DNA of 64,000 bases from Citrus sinensis. Its lineage: Eukaryota; Streptophyta; Magnoliopsida; Sapindales; Rutaceae. Within the stretch, counting starts at the first letter, position 1. Every line of letters begins with the position of its first letter. The position numbers were made by a program, and so were the translations under genes. Under the pieces are notes generated by a model. The model searched no databases and had not been told where the DNA came from. It saw only the letters and a program-made list of their open reading frames with translations. The DNA lies in NCBI RefSeq assembly GCF_022201045.2, contig NC_068557.1:26141501-26205500 (forward strand). Direction: 5' to 3'. Of the stretch, positions 41,298-53,770 are shown one piece after another.

Positions 41298-42702
41298 TAG
41301 TAGTGATTGTTGAAAAGTGATAAAAATCTGACCTTGAAATCAAATCAAGTTTTGAGAGAGCCTGAGCCTCGGCTGCCTACCCCTTTTTGTTGAGAATAGC
41401 TACCTGCATGTGCGAAGAACAGCTTGTTAAAATGGTGAAATGGGTCCGAGCAGAGACACAGAGCAGAGCTGAACCCTTGCTGACAACAAACAAGCAATGA
41501 AAAGGAGAAAGCAGGCTGCCATGTTTTCTTTAATTATTTCTTCAATCGCCCTGCGAGCAAATGCAATATTGTGATGTTGATGAATTCAGCAGAGCCAACT
41601 AACTCGTTTATCATACAAATTGGCTCAAGGGCTTTCGTCACCGGCTCTCCATTTATTTATTTTTACCCTCCATTATGTTAAATTCTTTGCTTCTTCAATC
41701 ATGCGCTTCTTCTTCTTTTTTTCTCTGCCCTCTTCTCTATATCAATGCAAAAGCAGCTTTTTGACCTTTCAATTTATTTTTTCTTGTTTACCTTTTCTTC
41801 ATTTTTTAAATTGATTAAAAAAAATGGAAAAAATATACAAACATAATGATACTGAAAAGAAATGAGGAAAATGATAGGCAAATTACCGCGATGGACTCTT
41901 TTGAATTTGACACATTCTTTTTCAGCATGTTCGTCTGCTTTACAACTGTAACATTTTGTTTCTTTCAATAAAAATTTATTGTTATACTAAAAAATTAATT
42001 TAATTATTGGAATTTTTCTTATGTTATTTATTATCTTAAAAGTGATTAAGTCACCACTTTATTTGCTATTATTCAATCCTTGTAAAATAATAATTTTTAA
42101 AATACTTCTTAAACTATATTAAGTTTTAATTTATCTTGAAAAGATAAGGGAAAAATAGAAAGGATTAATGATTTTTTTTTTTAATCTCCTCAGTAAAAAT
42201 AAGTGGTAAGTTGATATTTACAATAATTTGAGTGATATTTTGAAGATTATCATTTCAAAATTTACCCTTTAAAATATGAAATGAAATTGAATTAAAGCAC
42301 CCTAATTGTAAGAAAATTTATCAAAGGAACCAATCACTATGCATTTCACCGTTTGTAAAAAGAGAAAAAAGTAATAAATAATTTTTTATTTTTTAAGCAT
42401 TGCAAAGTTAAAATTTTGCTTTTAGTTATTTCAATCGAAATCTCGTTCAAATTATCTTGAGAAACCGAATGTGTTAGCCAATTTCCTCTCTCTCTCTCTC
42501 TTTATTGGTTGACTTACTCAATGGGCTCGTTTAGCAGTCGCAAAGGTACGTGGATTAAACTTGTAAGATGCAGGCACCCAGCCCACCAAACCATGTAACG
42601 GGCCTAAAGAATTACTTCGTTACTGAGAATGGCAGACGTCGACCCTTTATTGACAAATAATGCACTCTCATTTTTTGAGAGAATAAATGATATTAATGAT
42701 AA

Positions 42703-42830
42703 GGCAAATGCTAAGTTACAATAATTGTAACATACATTTCTCATGTGAACCACACAAATTATGGGTCCTACAATTTTATGTGGTTCACATGAAGAATGTA
42801 TGTTACAATTATTGTAACTTAGAGGCTCCC
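42703..42830. mobile_element. Mutator-type MITE, near-perfect 128-bp hairpin with 9-bp TSD
   Basis: Perfect 9-bp direct repeats TAATGATAA flank the element (42694-42702 and 42831-42839). Its arms pair almost completely: CTAAGTTACAATAATTGTAA runs inward from 42711 and its complement ends at 42822, continuing through CATGTGAACCACA, with only about a 15-nt loop. Ends are GGCAAATG and GGGAGCCT. A 9-bp duplication with long inverted repeats fits a MULE-derived MITE. Confidence 0.85.
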
Positions 42831-43877
42831 TAATGATAATTCACTTTTATCTAGCGAAAGATGAAAAAAATTCAAGAGTACACAATATTAATTCATCTAT
42901 AATTTCTTTTTCTTTTTTTCTTTTTTTTTTCGAAACTAATGCATTCGTAGTTTATATACAACACTAATTTCAAAAAAAAATTATATAACACTAAGTACTA
43001 TTCTAATGTGCCAAGACAACACTTGTGATAATATAGTAAATAGTACGACGACATCATATTCTTAGAGATAAAAATTTTGGGATATATGCTGCTTTGGTAA
43101 TGGTGACATGAAATTTTGGGCTTTCAGTGAGTCTTCAACACGTCATATAAGTACATTAAATTGGGGAATTAATCTTTTAGTTGTACAAGAAATTATGTCA
43201 AGCATTCGTCATGTGTAAGTTGGTTTTATATATCAAAATGTGTTATCCATGTCACCAGTAATTTTATTTTATTTTATATTTAATTTCCTTGCCGCTAGCT
43301 GGCTAGCAAATAGGAACAATCTCACCATCCACGTCAGAAAAACCCCAGATAAATTATTGTATTCTCCGAGCAAATTGCAAAAGGCAATAACTTTATGTGC
43401 CTCATACTTATACTCGGCACATATCTAAATAATTACAACAGCAAAGATGACTAATTACACATTCAAACTATATCTATAGTATTAGTTTTTCCAAGTACTT
43501 CATTCAAATGATGAGGCCCTTGATCCAGTTCATAATTATCCTAGCTAGCTGTTAAAAGAAAAAAAAAAAAAAAAAAAAAGGGAAGCAAAACCCTGGCTCC
43601 CTCCCATATCTCATGATGATCAGCTCAGGCATGCAGTAGTGAAAATCGACGAGAGAAATGTGGATATGTATATATGAACTAATTAATCAATGTTTCCCTA
43701 ATAAATTTGGCATACCATATTTATTTTGTGAGCTGTCCAATAATGATCACATTGTTCACAGGGGCGTAACATTATTTATAAGTCTAAAAGAGAGACTAGC
43801 TAGGGTTGGGATTCCTGCGATGTGATCATGAAAATGATAAGGCAACAAGGACCAGCACATATCATCAAAATGTCCTG

Positions 43878-43976
43878 AGTGTGTGTGTGTGTGTGCGCGC
43901 GCACATATAGCTATACAAATTAACAAGCAGCCCTACGTGGGCTAGAAACAATTGATGAGTGTGTGTGTGTGCGCGT
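43878..43976. repeat. Paired (GT)n(GC)n alternating purine-pyrimidine tracts
   Basis: Two tracts about 55 bp apart, 43878-43902 and 43956-43976. Each begins GAGTGTGTG and passes from GT into GC repeats. Such alternating tracts are prone to the Z-DNA form. Confidence 0.8.
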
Positions 43977-45641
43977 TTATACATATACGTATATAATAAG
44001 TTTAATTACATGTTAATTAATTCCCGTATATATATGTTATACTCATGCATCAATTTAAAGCACTTCTTCTAGGACCCACTATTATGCTTTTTTTTTTTTT
44101 TTAAATGATTCATGGCTATCCATCCTATGAGATATAATAATATAATATTATGTTATATATATGAGGAAAATATTATGTGTACTCTTTTGACTTGCAGAAT
44201 CATCAACAATATCTATGCATGTCCTTGTTTTCAGGCGCGAATTGGAAGAAGAAGAAGAAGAGACCCCCCCTCTCCCCAATGATGATGGGGGCAACCACAT
44301 GCTTTCCGAACAATGATGCACTCTTAATTCACGATATCGATATGGGTTGGCCTCAAAACAATTATTGATTATTTTGACGAGTGATGTTATTATTTTCTCG
44401 TGCAATGATAACATTATCGATCTTCATTTTACAGCTCCAGCATGTATGGGTCCATCACACGGGGACGGGGGAGAGATCATAATATATATATAGCAGGAGT
44501 AAAGTTGAAGTTATGAATCCCAACATCCCCAGAATTCAACCAACGTACTTTCCTTTTTTTCTTTTTTTCTCTTCTTTCTGGAAAGTATAGAGTATGGGGG
44601 GCGGGCTCTTTATGCGAACAGCAAAAGAAAATTGGTCCCAATACCTAGATTTATTATTATATGTGTGTATTTTCAAATATTCCATCATCTAAATTAAAAA
44701 AAAAAAGAAGGATTCAAAGGGTGATTTGGGTCCCCAATGTTGATATTATTCCTATTTGATCGTCGTTATTAAACTCGAAAGATAAAGGTTAATACACAGT
44801 TTACTAAGTCAAAGTACACATTTTTGTATGGCTTAGTTAGAATAAGTTGGCTAGGCTAGGCTGGGCTGGCGCTGGCTGCCGCTCTACAAAAAGACTAGAA
44901 AATGATGGTCATTTTGCAGCAAAGTTGTAGGTGGAATTTTTTTTTTCTTTTTAATTAAAAATGAAATGTGAAAGGTGTGATTGGACTGCTTTTGTCGATA
45001 ACTTAAAAACTTTTGTTGATGTTCAAAATTGTATTAATGCATGAGCAAGGAAATTAAAAATTCAAATGATTTTCTGCTTCAAGTTAAAAAACTTAAAAGA
45101 GAGATATTACCTGCCATTGCATTTTCAAAATATACTAAACATTGAAGCAACTAATACTGAAACTAATCCTAAATGGAATCAACATATTTTCGATAATCAA
45201 GAAAGAGAGAGAGAAGAGGGGGCGAAAAAAAAAAAAAACCCACTCAGTTATAAACTTGGCTAAAAAAGGTGATGGAAATTCTACTAGATATTGGTTTTGA
45301 TAAAACGATCTGTTGCAGCGCACCTCTTTATGCAAACGTTTGCTTTTGCTTTTCCTTTTATAAAGCAAAAGCTATCCAGAAAATAAATAAATAAAATAAA
45401 ATAAAAAATACTGAAGCAAAGCAAGCAAGCACCAACGAGCAAACATGACCTTGGATGCTGTTAATGTGGGGGAAGCTTTATCTTTACATTCATTTCATCT
45501 TTCATCACTCTCTCTTTATTATCTCTTTGTATATTCGTTGATGGTACTGCATCTATCTGCATGATAATCTTCTCCAATCTAAATAAAGGGGTTGGTTTCT
45601 CCAATACCGTCTTTCTCTAAGCCAAAAAAAATAATCTTTCA

Positions 45642-48600
45642 ATGGATGTCGTGAGAGTCATAGTACTTCTCTCTTCTCTACTTCTCGTTCTCTTCTCTTC
45701 ATCATCCCATTCACTTTCCTCACGTAATCTGTCTCTCAGGGCGCAAGCTTCAATCCTTGTTTCGCTCAAACGAGGGTTTCAGTCGTATGACCCTTCTCTT
45801 GAGTCCTGGAATGTATCCAATTTCATGTCTCTCTGTTCTTGGCCAGGCATCAAATGTGATGATATCGCGAATACGTCAGTTGTTTCTCTTGATATATCCA
45901 GTTTCAATATCTCCGGTTCTCTTGCACCTGCGATCACTCAACTCCGCAGTCTGGTCTATCTTTCAGTCTCCGATAACGGCTTTTCTGGCGAGCTCCCCAG
46001 GGACATGCATAGGCTGACAAGGCTTCAGGTCTTGAATGTGTCGAACAACATGTTCAGTGGAGAATTAAACTGGGATTTCTCTCAGTTGAAAGAGCTTGTG
46101 GTGCTGGATGCTTATAACAACGAGTTCAACGGTTCACTGCCATTAGGTCTTTCTCAACTTTCAAAGCTGCAGCATTTGCATTTAGGAGGGAATTATTTCT
46201 CCGGGAAAATTCCTCCAAACTATGGTGACTTTGAGCAGCTTTTATATCTCCATCTCGGCGGAAATGATTTGAATGGTATCATACCTGGTGAGCTTGGAAA
46301 CCTCACTACACTCGAGCAGCTTTTCTTGGGCTATTTCAATGACTTTGATGGCGGAATCCCAGCTGAATTTGGCAAGTTGACCAGTCTTGTTCATCTAGAC
46401 CTCGCAAACTGCAGCTTGGAGGGTTCGGTACCCCCTGAATTAGGCAATCTAAACAAGCTGGACACCCTGTTCTTGCAAGTAAACGAGCTCACCGGTTCTA
46501 TTCCTCCTCAACTGGGCAATTTGAGTAGCCTGAGAACTCTTGATCTTTCGAAAAACAGCCTTACCGGAGAAATTCCACTTGAGCTTTCGGGGCTTCGACA
46601 GCTCACCCTCTTGCAGCTAAATATCAACAAGTTCCATGGGGAGATTCCCCGTTTCATTGCAGAGCTAGATAATTTGGAAGTTTTACAGCTTTGGCAGAAT
46701 AATTTCACTGGGCCTATTCCTTCAAAGCTTGGAGCAAACGGTAGGCTGAAAGTACTCGATCTGTCCACAAATAAGCTCACAGGATTAGTCCCTAAATCTC
46801 TGTGTTTCGGAAGGCAGCTGTTGATTTTGATTTTGTTCAACAATTTCTTGTTTGGTCCTCTGCCTGCTGATCTTGCTCAGTGTGAAACTCTAGTTAAAGT
46901 TCGGATCTGGCAGAATTATTTGACAGGATCCATACCATATGGGCTACTTTATTTGCCAGAGCTCTCACTCTTGGAGCTGCAGAATAATTATCTCACTGGA
47001 AGCGTACCGGCAGAAACAGGCAAGGTATTGCCCTCAAAGCTTAGCCGATTGAATCTTTCAAACAATCGGCTAACAGGGCCCCTTCCTACTTCTATTGGAA
47101 ATTTCTCTAGCCTGCAGATTTTTCTACTCAGTGGGAACAAATTAACAGGAGAGATTCCATCTCAAATTGGGCAGCTTAAAAATGTGCTACATTTGGATAT
47201 GAGTAGGAACAACTTTTCTGGCATCATTCCTGTCGAGATTGGTCATTGTCTCTTGCTTACTTATTTAGACTTGAGCCAAAACCATCTCTCAGGCCCAATC
47301 CCAGTTCAAATTACTCAAATTCACATATTGAATTATCTCAATGTTTCTTGGAACCAATTGAATGCAAGCCTGCCCAAGGAAATGGGAAACATGAAGAGCC
47401 TAACTTCAGCTGATTTTTCCCACAATAATTTCTCTGGTGAAATTCCTGAGTTTGGACAATATTCATTCTTTAACTCCACATCCTTTACCGGTAACCCTCA
47501 CCTCTGTGGATCTTACTTGAATCCATGCAACTATTCATCAACTACCCCGATACACAACCAAAATGGCAACAAGTCTCATGTCCCGGGAAAATATAAGCTT
47601 CTTTTTGCTTTGGGACTTTTGTTATGTTCATTAGTATTTGCTGTTTTAGCAATCATCAAGACTCGAAAGTTTCGGAAAAATTCAAATTCATGGAAGCTCA
47701 CGGCATTCCAGAAGCTCGATTTTGGAAGTGATGACATCCTGGAATGTGTAAAAGACAACAATGTGATAGGCAGAGGTGGAGCTGGAGTTGTGTACAGAGG
47801 AGTTATGCCAAATGGAGAGCAAGTAGCTGTGAAGAAATTATTAGGCATAACAAAAGGTTCTTCTCATGACAATGGCCTGTCTGCAGAAATTCGGACACTG
47901 GGTAAGATTAGGCACAGAAACATTGTGAGGTTGAAGGCATTTTGCTCCAATAAAGAAACAAATTTACTTGTTTATGAGTACATGCCAAATGGAAGCTTAG
48001 GTGAAGTTCTGCATGGCAAGAGAGGGAGTTTTTTGAAGTGGGAAATGAGGCTAAAAATAGCCATTGAAGCTGCCAAAGGCCTGTCTTATTTACACCATGA
48101 CTGTTCTCCTCTCATAATCCATAGAGATGTCAAGTCAAATAACATTCTACTCAACTCAGATTTTGAGGCTCATGTAGCAGATTTTGGGCTGGCTAAGTAC
48201 TTGCAAGACACCGGAGCATCAGAATGCATGTCTGCAGTTGCTGGATCTTATGGCTATATTGCTCCAGGTACACTTACTCTTTCGCCTAGATAATTTGAAA
48301 GCAATTCCTTAATGCACAGTCCAAAAATTAATGATGCTTGTAGCCACATCATTGTGCTGCGACCAAAAGCAATTGTAGCTAGCATTAAGCTTTTGACTTA
48401 CGTTAAAAACATGAAATGAGTCTGTCTCCCAAGCTAGGAAAACATTGAATCATTGATTCCAAACATTATCATGTCCAAATATTGAAGAATATACTTTTCC
48501 TTTTCTTGGACTAAAGTAGTATCAGCAGAGCCATGTGAAGTCCAAGAAGGGCAAAGGCTCCTCTAACACAGAGGACAATTCACCTTTTACTTTTTCTCTG

Positions 48601-49457
48601 TTGTCCTACCACAAACAAGGCTTTAGCTAAACCATAAACCCAATTTTCATTCAGATTCAAACCAATAACTAGTGACCTTTTGACCCAAAAACCAGTTATA
48701 ACAATAAAAAGATACACATGAATCCAAAGCATACATACTCTATCTAACAATGCTGATTAGGATCAAAGGTTTACTTTTACTAAGCCCTAGAAAAAAGATT
48801 CTTGTCTATATAGAATACAGCCAAAGGCACAAAGCCACAACCACCTTTTCTTTTTCCTGTTACTTTACCTGGGGAATTGAGTTGATCCTCCCGAGTTCCC
48901 CTTTGCCAAAGCATGGTGCATTGCTCATACACACAGCGAGCATTTCATTCAAATCTCACCAGTCAACCACAATGAAATAGTCTCATTTACCCCTTTTGAA
49001 GCATATGATACCGTAAACTCAGATAAGATGTGATTTGTCGCACTACTCGAACCAGTATTAATTTATATAATATGACTTAAATTTAGTTAATAATTTGTAC
49101 TTGTTTTTAAACTTAACAGAGTATGCGTACACATTGAAAGTTGATGAGAAAAGTGATGTGTACAGTTTTGGGGTGGTACTATTAGAGCTGATAACAGGGA
49201 GAAGGCCAGTGGGTGATTTTGGGGAAGAAGGGCTAGACATTGTTCAATGGACCAAAATGCAAACAAACTCAAGCAAAGAAGGAGTGGTGAAGATACTTGA
49301 TCAAAGATTGAGTAATACTCCTCTCAGTGAAGCAATGCAAGTGTTCTTTGTTGCTATGCTATGTGTTCAAGAACACGGCGTGGAGAGACCCACCATGAGA
49401 GAAGTTGTTCAAATGCTTGCCCAAGCTCAAAAACCAAATACATTTCAAATGCAATAA
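45642..49457 (+). CDS. BAM3: LRR receptor-like kinase BAM3 (BARELY ANY MERISTEM 3), 987 aa
   Basis: CLAVATA1-class receptor kinase (LRR-RLK XI); in Arabidopsis BAM3 perceives CLE45 and controls root protophloem differentiation. Exons 45642-48267 and 49120-49457; 2964 nt in frame. An N-terminal signal peptide (about 1-26) is followed by the LRR N-cap with its [10 protein letters not shown] cysteine pair, some twenty leucine-rich repeats, and the C-terminal cap ending near CGSYLNPC. A single membrane helix lies near residues 650-672. The kinase domain (about 690-975) has the glycine loop [11 protein letters not shown], catalytic HRDVKSNN and DFGLAKY, so it is an active RD-type kinase by motif. 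The one 852-bp intron splits the GYIAPE motif of the activation segment, a position typical of this subfamily. Length matches Arabidopsis BAM3 (about 990 aa). Confidence 0.95.
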
Positions 49458-52193
49458 GTAATGATCATCAAAATATTCTTAACAAGATCATATTAATCTA
49501 GTGGTGCAAATTCTGCAGTGTGACACACAACAGAAGCACTTGATAGCAACCTAATGCTGTAGCTTTTGAGTTTCTTTTTGGTTTTTGTTTTATTGTTTTG
49601 TTTTTCTGCCCTTGTTATATGCTGAAAGGAGAGAATTTAAATACAAAACTTGGTGTTGTATTGTTGAGGCAATTAGATTTGAGGGGTGTTACAGTCATTT
49701 GCGACACCGAACAGAAAAAACGTACTATAAAGTATAAACCGTAATGGAATGATGGGCACTGGCGGTGGTCTTCAATCTCCATTATTGAGTGATCATTAAA
49801 TAGTGTGATCGCCATATGATTTGATGTTGCTTTCATTTGCATTGGACTACTAAACCGATGTAAAATAGTTTTCGAGCAAATTTCATGAACACAAAATTTT
49901 TGCCACAAGACGTGACTATCAATTATTAAATGTACTACGTTTCAATGGGTTGCTTATATTAATCACCTACAGCCATGTGCCCATGTAAGTCTATGCCTAT
50001 CAATCTCTCTTTCTCTCTCTGATCACAATTGATGTATTTAGAACACACTTTTTATTCTTCTAAATCTGAACTATTGGTGATCCTCCAAAGCCTTAGTCAA
50101 TAATTAAAAAAAAATAACACTTAATTAAAAAGAATCTCATGAACTATATTGATTATCACGCATAAATTCCTTCTAATTGATCCCTGAAAGAATTAAGAAT
50201 AGAGGGTTTGAACCCAAATAAGTAATAAATTGGAATTATTAGTATCTTTTCTTAAGAGTTGTTTTTATATTTTTTATTTAACGACTTAATCTGCTTTAAT
50301 TTTAATTAGTTAAGTCATTAAGTCTGTCTATTTTTTAATTTAATGAAAATTTTCAGTCATTAACTTATTAAGTCAATTCTTTTTAACTTTTTACGTAATC
50401 TAAAAAGCCTGAATGATGTCATTAAAAACTATTCTAAAAAATATCCCTATCTAATTAATCAATTCTAATCCTTACCTAAACAATATTTAATAATTAACAT
50501 TATTATCCATCGCTATAACTTGTGATAATATATTGGTAGAATGTTATTATTTTTATATTTTTATTTCTTCAAATTAGCATTATTTATCTTCATATTTTTT
50601 ATGAATATTTTTCATATAAAAACATCATGAATTACAATAAAATTGATGAACATGTACTAATTCAGAATATAAATGGTTGTATTCAATTGAACATGATTTA
50701 TGTTATGATAATATATTATCTTGTTTGATATGTTTATTATTTAATCATGTTATGATAATTATATTATGTTATTTAATATGTTTACATGTTTATTATTTGT
50801 TTAACATTTATAATTTGTAAGAGCACAAATATAAAAATATTAGTTTTTAAAATTTTTAAGTTAAAAAAATAACTTAATATTTATTTTTAACAATTCAAAT
50901 AAAAAAATAAACATATCATTTAGGATTCAGACATTCACTTATATTAAAGATTTAAACTAAATCAAGTTTCAGACACAAAAAAAAGTGCCACCCTCATACT
51001 TTCCTAATCTTTAGATAATTATGCCACTTCGGCCTTGGTCGGAGTGGTGGGCTGCTGCCCTCACAATGGGCTAACGTGCTTATTTGTTTAATATTTCAAA
51101 AAATTTCCTCCCCCTCGTGCAATACGAGTGGAGTATGGACATCCCTCTTCTGTAAGAGATTATTTGTCTGGGCATGTACTTCACAAAATTCAATGTAATA
51201 ATATAAGTCTCAATCATGTATTTCTGATTGTAAATATCAGTGTAATATATCTGCTATAATAGTAGTTGTAAATATCTGTGTAATGCAGTAATATGATGAT
51301 TAATCAGTATTCAAAAGAAAAAAATCTTTAGATAATTATTTGACACATGTACATTTTTAACTCATGTTTCAATTGTGATTAATAAATAAGTTGATTTTTT
51401 TGCATAGCTTACTCACAAATAAAAACCTAATAAACCATATTAAATTAAATTTAGAGAGAGAGAAAAAAAAAGCTTGAAATAGACGAGGGCATTTGTGGTT
51501 TTTGGTTCCGTTTGGGCCGTTGTGTCTGCCCGCAAACAGAGACCAAAAGACGCACTGAGCCATTGAACCACTATGCAAAGCAACGACGGAGGTAACGTCT
51601 TCAAATCTAGAGGTTCGTGTAATTTGTTACATATTGCTGCACGCCGATTGTTTGAGAAATTTCCGCAGCGAGTTCCCATAACTGATTATATTGTAAATTT
51701 TGTGCTCTATTATCTGGGATATCTTGGATGATGCCAGAAACAACTTCGGGGATGCTAGGTCACTTAATGTTTTTTGGATTTTGAAGATTGAAGCTCCATT
51801 TCAATTTCACTTCAGTTTATATATTCTGTTTATTTGAGGTAGATAGTACATTTTGCGTCCTCTTATTTTTGAGTTCTCATGTTATAAATGTTTCAATTAT
51901 TAAGCTTTATTTTTGGTTTTGTTCTTGTTTATGTTCTTTGATTCAGGAAGCGAAGCGTGCCTGATGCTTCCAGAAACTGAGGCCATTGTTAAGCTATTGA
52001 CAGTATTAACTTCTTTTGGATATATATATTCCTATGCTATATTTACATCCTTAGTTATATCTATAGTTCAAAATTTGTCATGTCAAATATCATTTCAGGT
52101 TTTCAAAATGTAATTAGATACTTATATTTCTGTCCAGGTCGAACTTGTCGTTGATCATTACACAATCCACCACTTCTGTCAGGTTCCGAGAAG
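49458..52193. other. Intergenic region between BAM3 and the methyltransferase gene
   Basis: AT-rich DNA without a supported gene until the leader of the downstream methyltransferase gene (from about 51540). A retroposon with a 17-bp duplication lies at 51006-51339. A possible leader exon ends at 51591 (GGAG|GTAACG), and splice acceptors occur near 51945 and 52181, so the 5'UTR is probably spliced. Confidence 0.6.
51006..51339 (+). mobile_element. SINE-like retroposon with perfect 17-bp target-site duplication
   Basis: AATCTTTAGATAATTAT occurs at 51006-51022 and 51323-51339, flanking a 300-bp body. The body is GC-richer than its surroundings at the 5' end (GGTCGGAGTGGTGGG may be a diverged A box) and ends in TTCAAAAGAAAA. 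Long direct repeats plus an A-rich 3' end indicate target-primed retroposition. No coding capacity; a truncated LINE tail is the alternative. Confidence 0.8.
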
Positions 52194-52964
52194 ATGTCCT
52201 TAAGAACTGCTCAAATTCGTCTTGTGAGCTCACATCCTGAGGTTTATGAACCATGTGATGATTCATTTGCACTAGTTGATGCTCTCCTAGCAGATCGAAT
52301 TAACTTGGTAGAGCATCATCCGGTATTGTGTATGGAAGTGGGTTGTGGTAGTGGATATGTTATCACTTCTCTAGCTTTAATGCTTGGGCAAGAAGTTCCT
52401 GGCGTCCAATATATTGCCACTGATATCAACCCTTATGCAGTGGAAGTGACCCGTAAGACACTAGAAGCACATAATGTTCATGCAGACTTGATAAACACTG
52501 ACATTGCATCAGGACTAGAAAAGCGTCTGGCAGGGTTGGTTGATGTAATGGTTGTGAATCCACCATATGTGCCCACTCCTGAAGATGAAGTAGGTCGTGA
52601 AGGAATTGCATCTGCTTGGGCTGGAGGGGAGAATGGCCGGGCTGTTATTGATAAGATTTTGCCCATTGCTGACAAACTTTTGTCAAAAAGGGGCTGGTTA
52701 TACTTGGTCACTCTTACCGCCAATGATCCTTCACAGATATGCCTCCAAATGATGGAGAAGGGTTATGCTGCTAGGATTGTCGTCCAAAGATCAACAGAAG
52801 AAGAGAATCTCCACATCATTAAGTTCTGGCATGATTTTGATATTCAAATGGATGCAAAGGATATTGTACCAAACAAAGCAGCTCCTGTAGGGGTAATGGA
52901 CACGCTGCTTTCACAAGTTCATCGACTATCATTTCGGAGAAGTGCCAGCAGCAATAACAATTGA
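52194..52964 (+). CDS. MTQ2: HemK2/Mtq2-type class I methyltransferase (N6AMT1 homologue), 256 aa
   Basis: S-adenosylmethionine-dependent methyltransferase. Family members, acting with the small partner Trm112, methylate the glutamine of the GGQ motif in release factor eRF1. The coding sequence is one uninterrupted exon. The SAM-binding motif is VGCGSGYV (about 49-56), the acidic motif ATDINP follows at 75-80, and the substrate-clamping NPPYVP is at 122-127, so all catalytic elements are present. Length equals that of the Arabidopsis homologue. The start MSLRTAQIRLVSSHPEVYEP matches the family N-terminus and lies 11 nt after a splice acceptor (CTGTCAG at 52181), so the 5'UTR is spliced. The gene converges with the GTE gene, with 0.8 kb between stop codons. 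Confidence 0.93.
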   Translation: MSLRTAQIRLVSSHPEVYEPCDDSFALVDALLADRINLVEHHPVLCMEVGCGSGYVITSLALMLGQEVPGVQYIATDINPYAVEVTRKTLEAHNVHADLINTDIASGLEKRLAGLVDVMVVNPPYVPTPEDEVGREGIASAWAGGENGRAVIDKILPIADKLLSKRGWLYLVTLTANDPSQICLQMMEKGYAARIVVQRSTEEENLHIIKFWHDFDIQMDAKDIVPNKAAPVGVMDTLLSQVHRLSFRRSASSNNN

Positions 52965-53770
52965 TATATGGATGAGGGAGAAAGCTGTGTACATAAGTTC
53001 TGGAGTTTTGATATGGTCTGTCTTCCTGCCCAGTATTCATATGGTTCTTTCAGTCTTGGATAAAAATGCTGGTATTGTGGGAAGCAAATGTGCGATTGTT
53101 TTAGTGGATTACTACTTACTGGATTACAATGACCTCAACAGCATTGATTTTGTCACTTAAAGTTTGCTCTAAACTTCTTACATCTCAGTGGAAATATTAT
53201 TGTTTTAAAGGTTAGTGGTAATTTAACTTCAATCTTAGTTTCTTGCGATTACTGCGTGGGCAAAAGTTTCAATATTATTGTAAATAAAGTCAATATAATT
53301 GGTATTCTCATGAGATTTCAGTCGAAAAATTCACCGATAGTTATCCATTATCTCCTTTTAAGGGAGAGATGAAGCAAGCTTGGATGTTTAATTTTCAAAC
53401 TAGTGGTATTATATTTAACAGCCAACTTCTCATTTATTCTTTTATATGTATGTATGGTTATCAGAACAATTGGCAGTAGTTGATCATATAACCCAAATGT
53501 GAGGAAACATATTTAATAGAACACAAAATTGCATGCATACATTACATTCTTTGGCAAAGAAGCTGAAAACAATAAATGTAAATGAAGTTAGGTTCAATAA
53601 GGGGTGAATCTGAAGAAGACTGAAATTATAAATTTGCTCAAGGGCTATACACCACTCGGGAATTTACAAAATTACAATGTATAACTTTCGGGAATTTGCA
53701 AAAATATGTTTCTTAAACATTCAGCACTGGGACGAACCATTAGAAACTGCACTGCTGACAGACAAGTGGC

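Larger units (their letters stand above)
41298..45641. other. Intergenic region upstream of BAM3
   Basis: About 4.3 kb with no supported gene. It contains a Mutator-type MITE (42703-42830), long A or T runs, and two alternating purine-pyrimidine GT/GC tracts (43878-43902, 43956-43976). The last few hundred bases must include the BAM3 promoter and a CT-rich leader (45480-45620). Confidence 0.7.
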
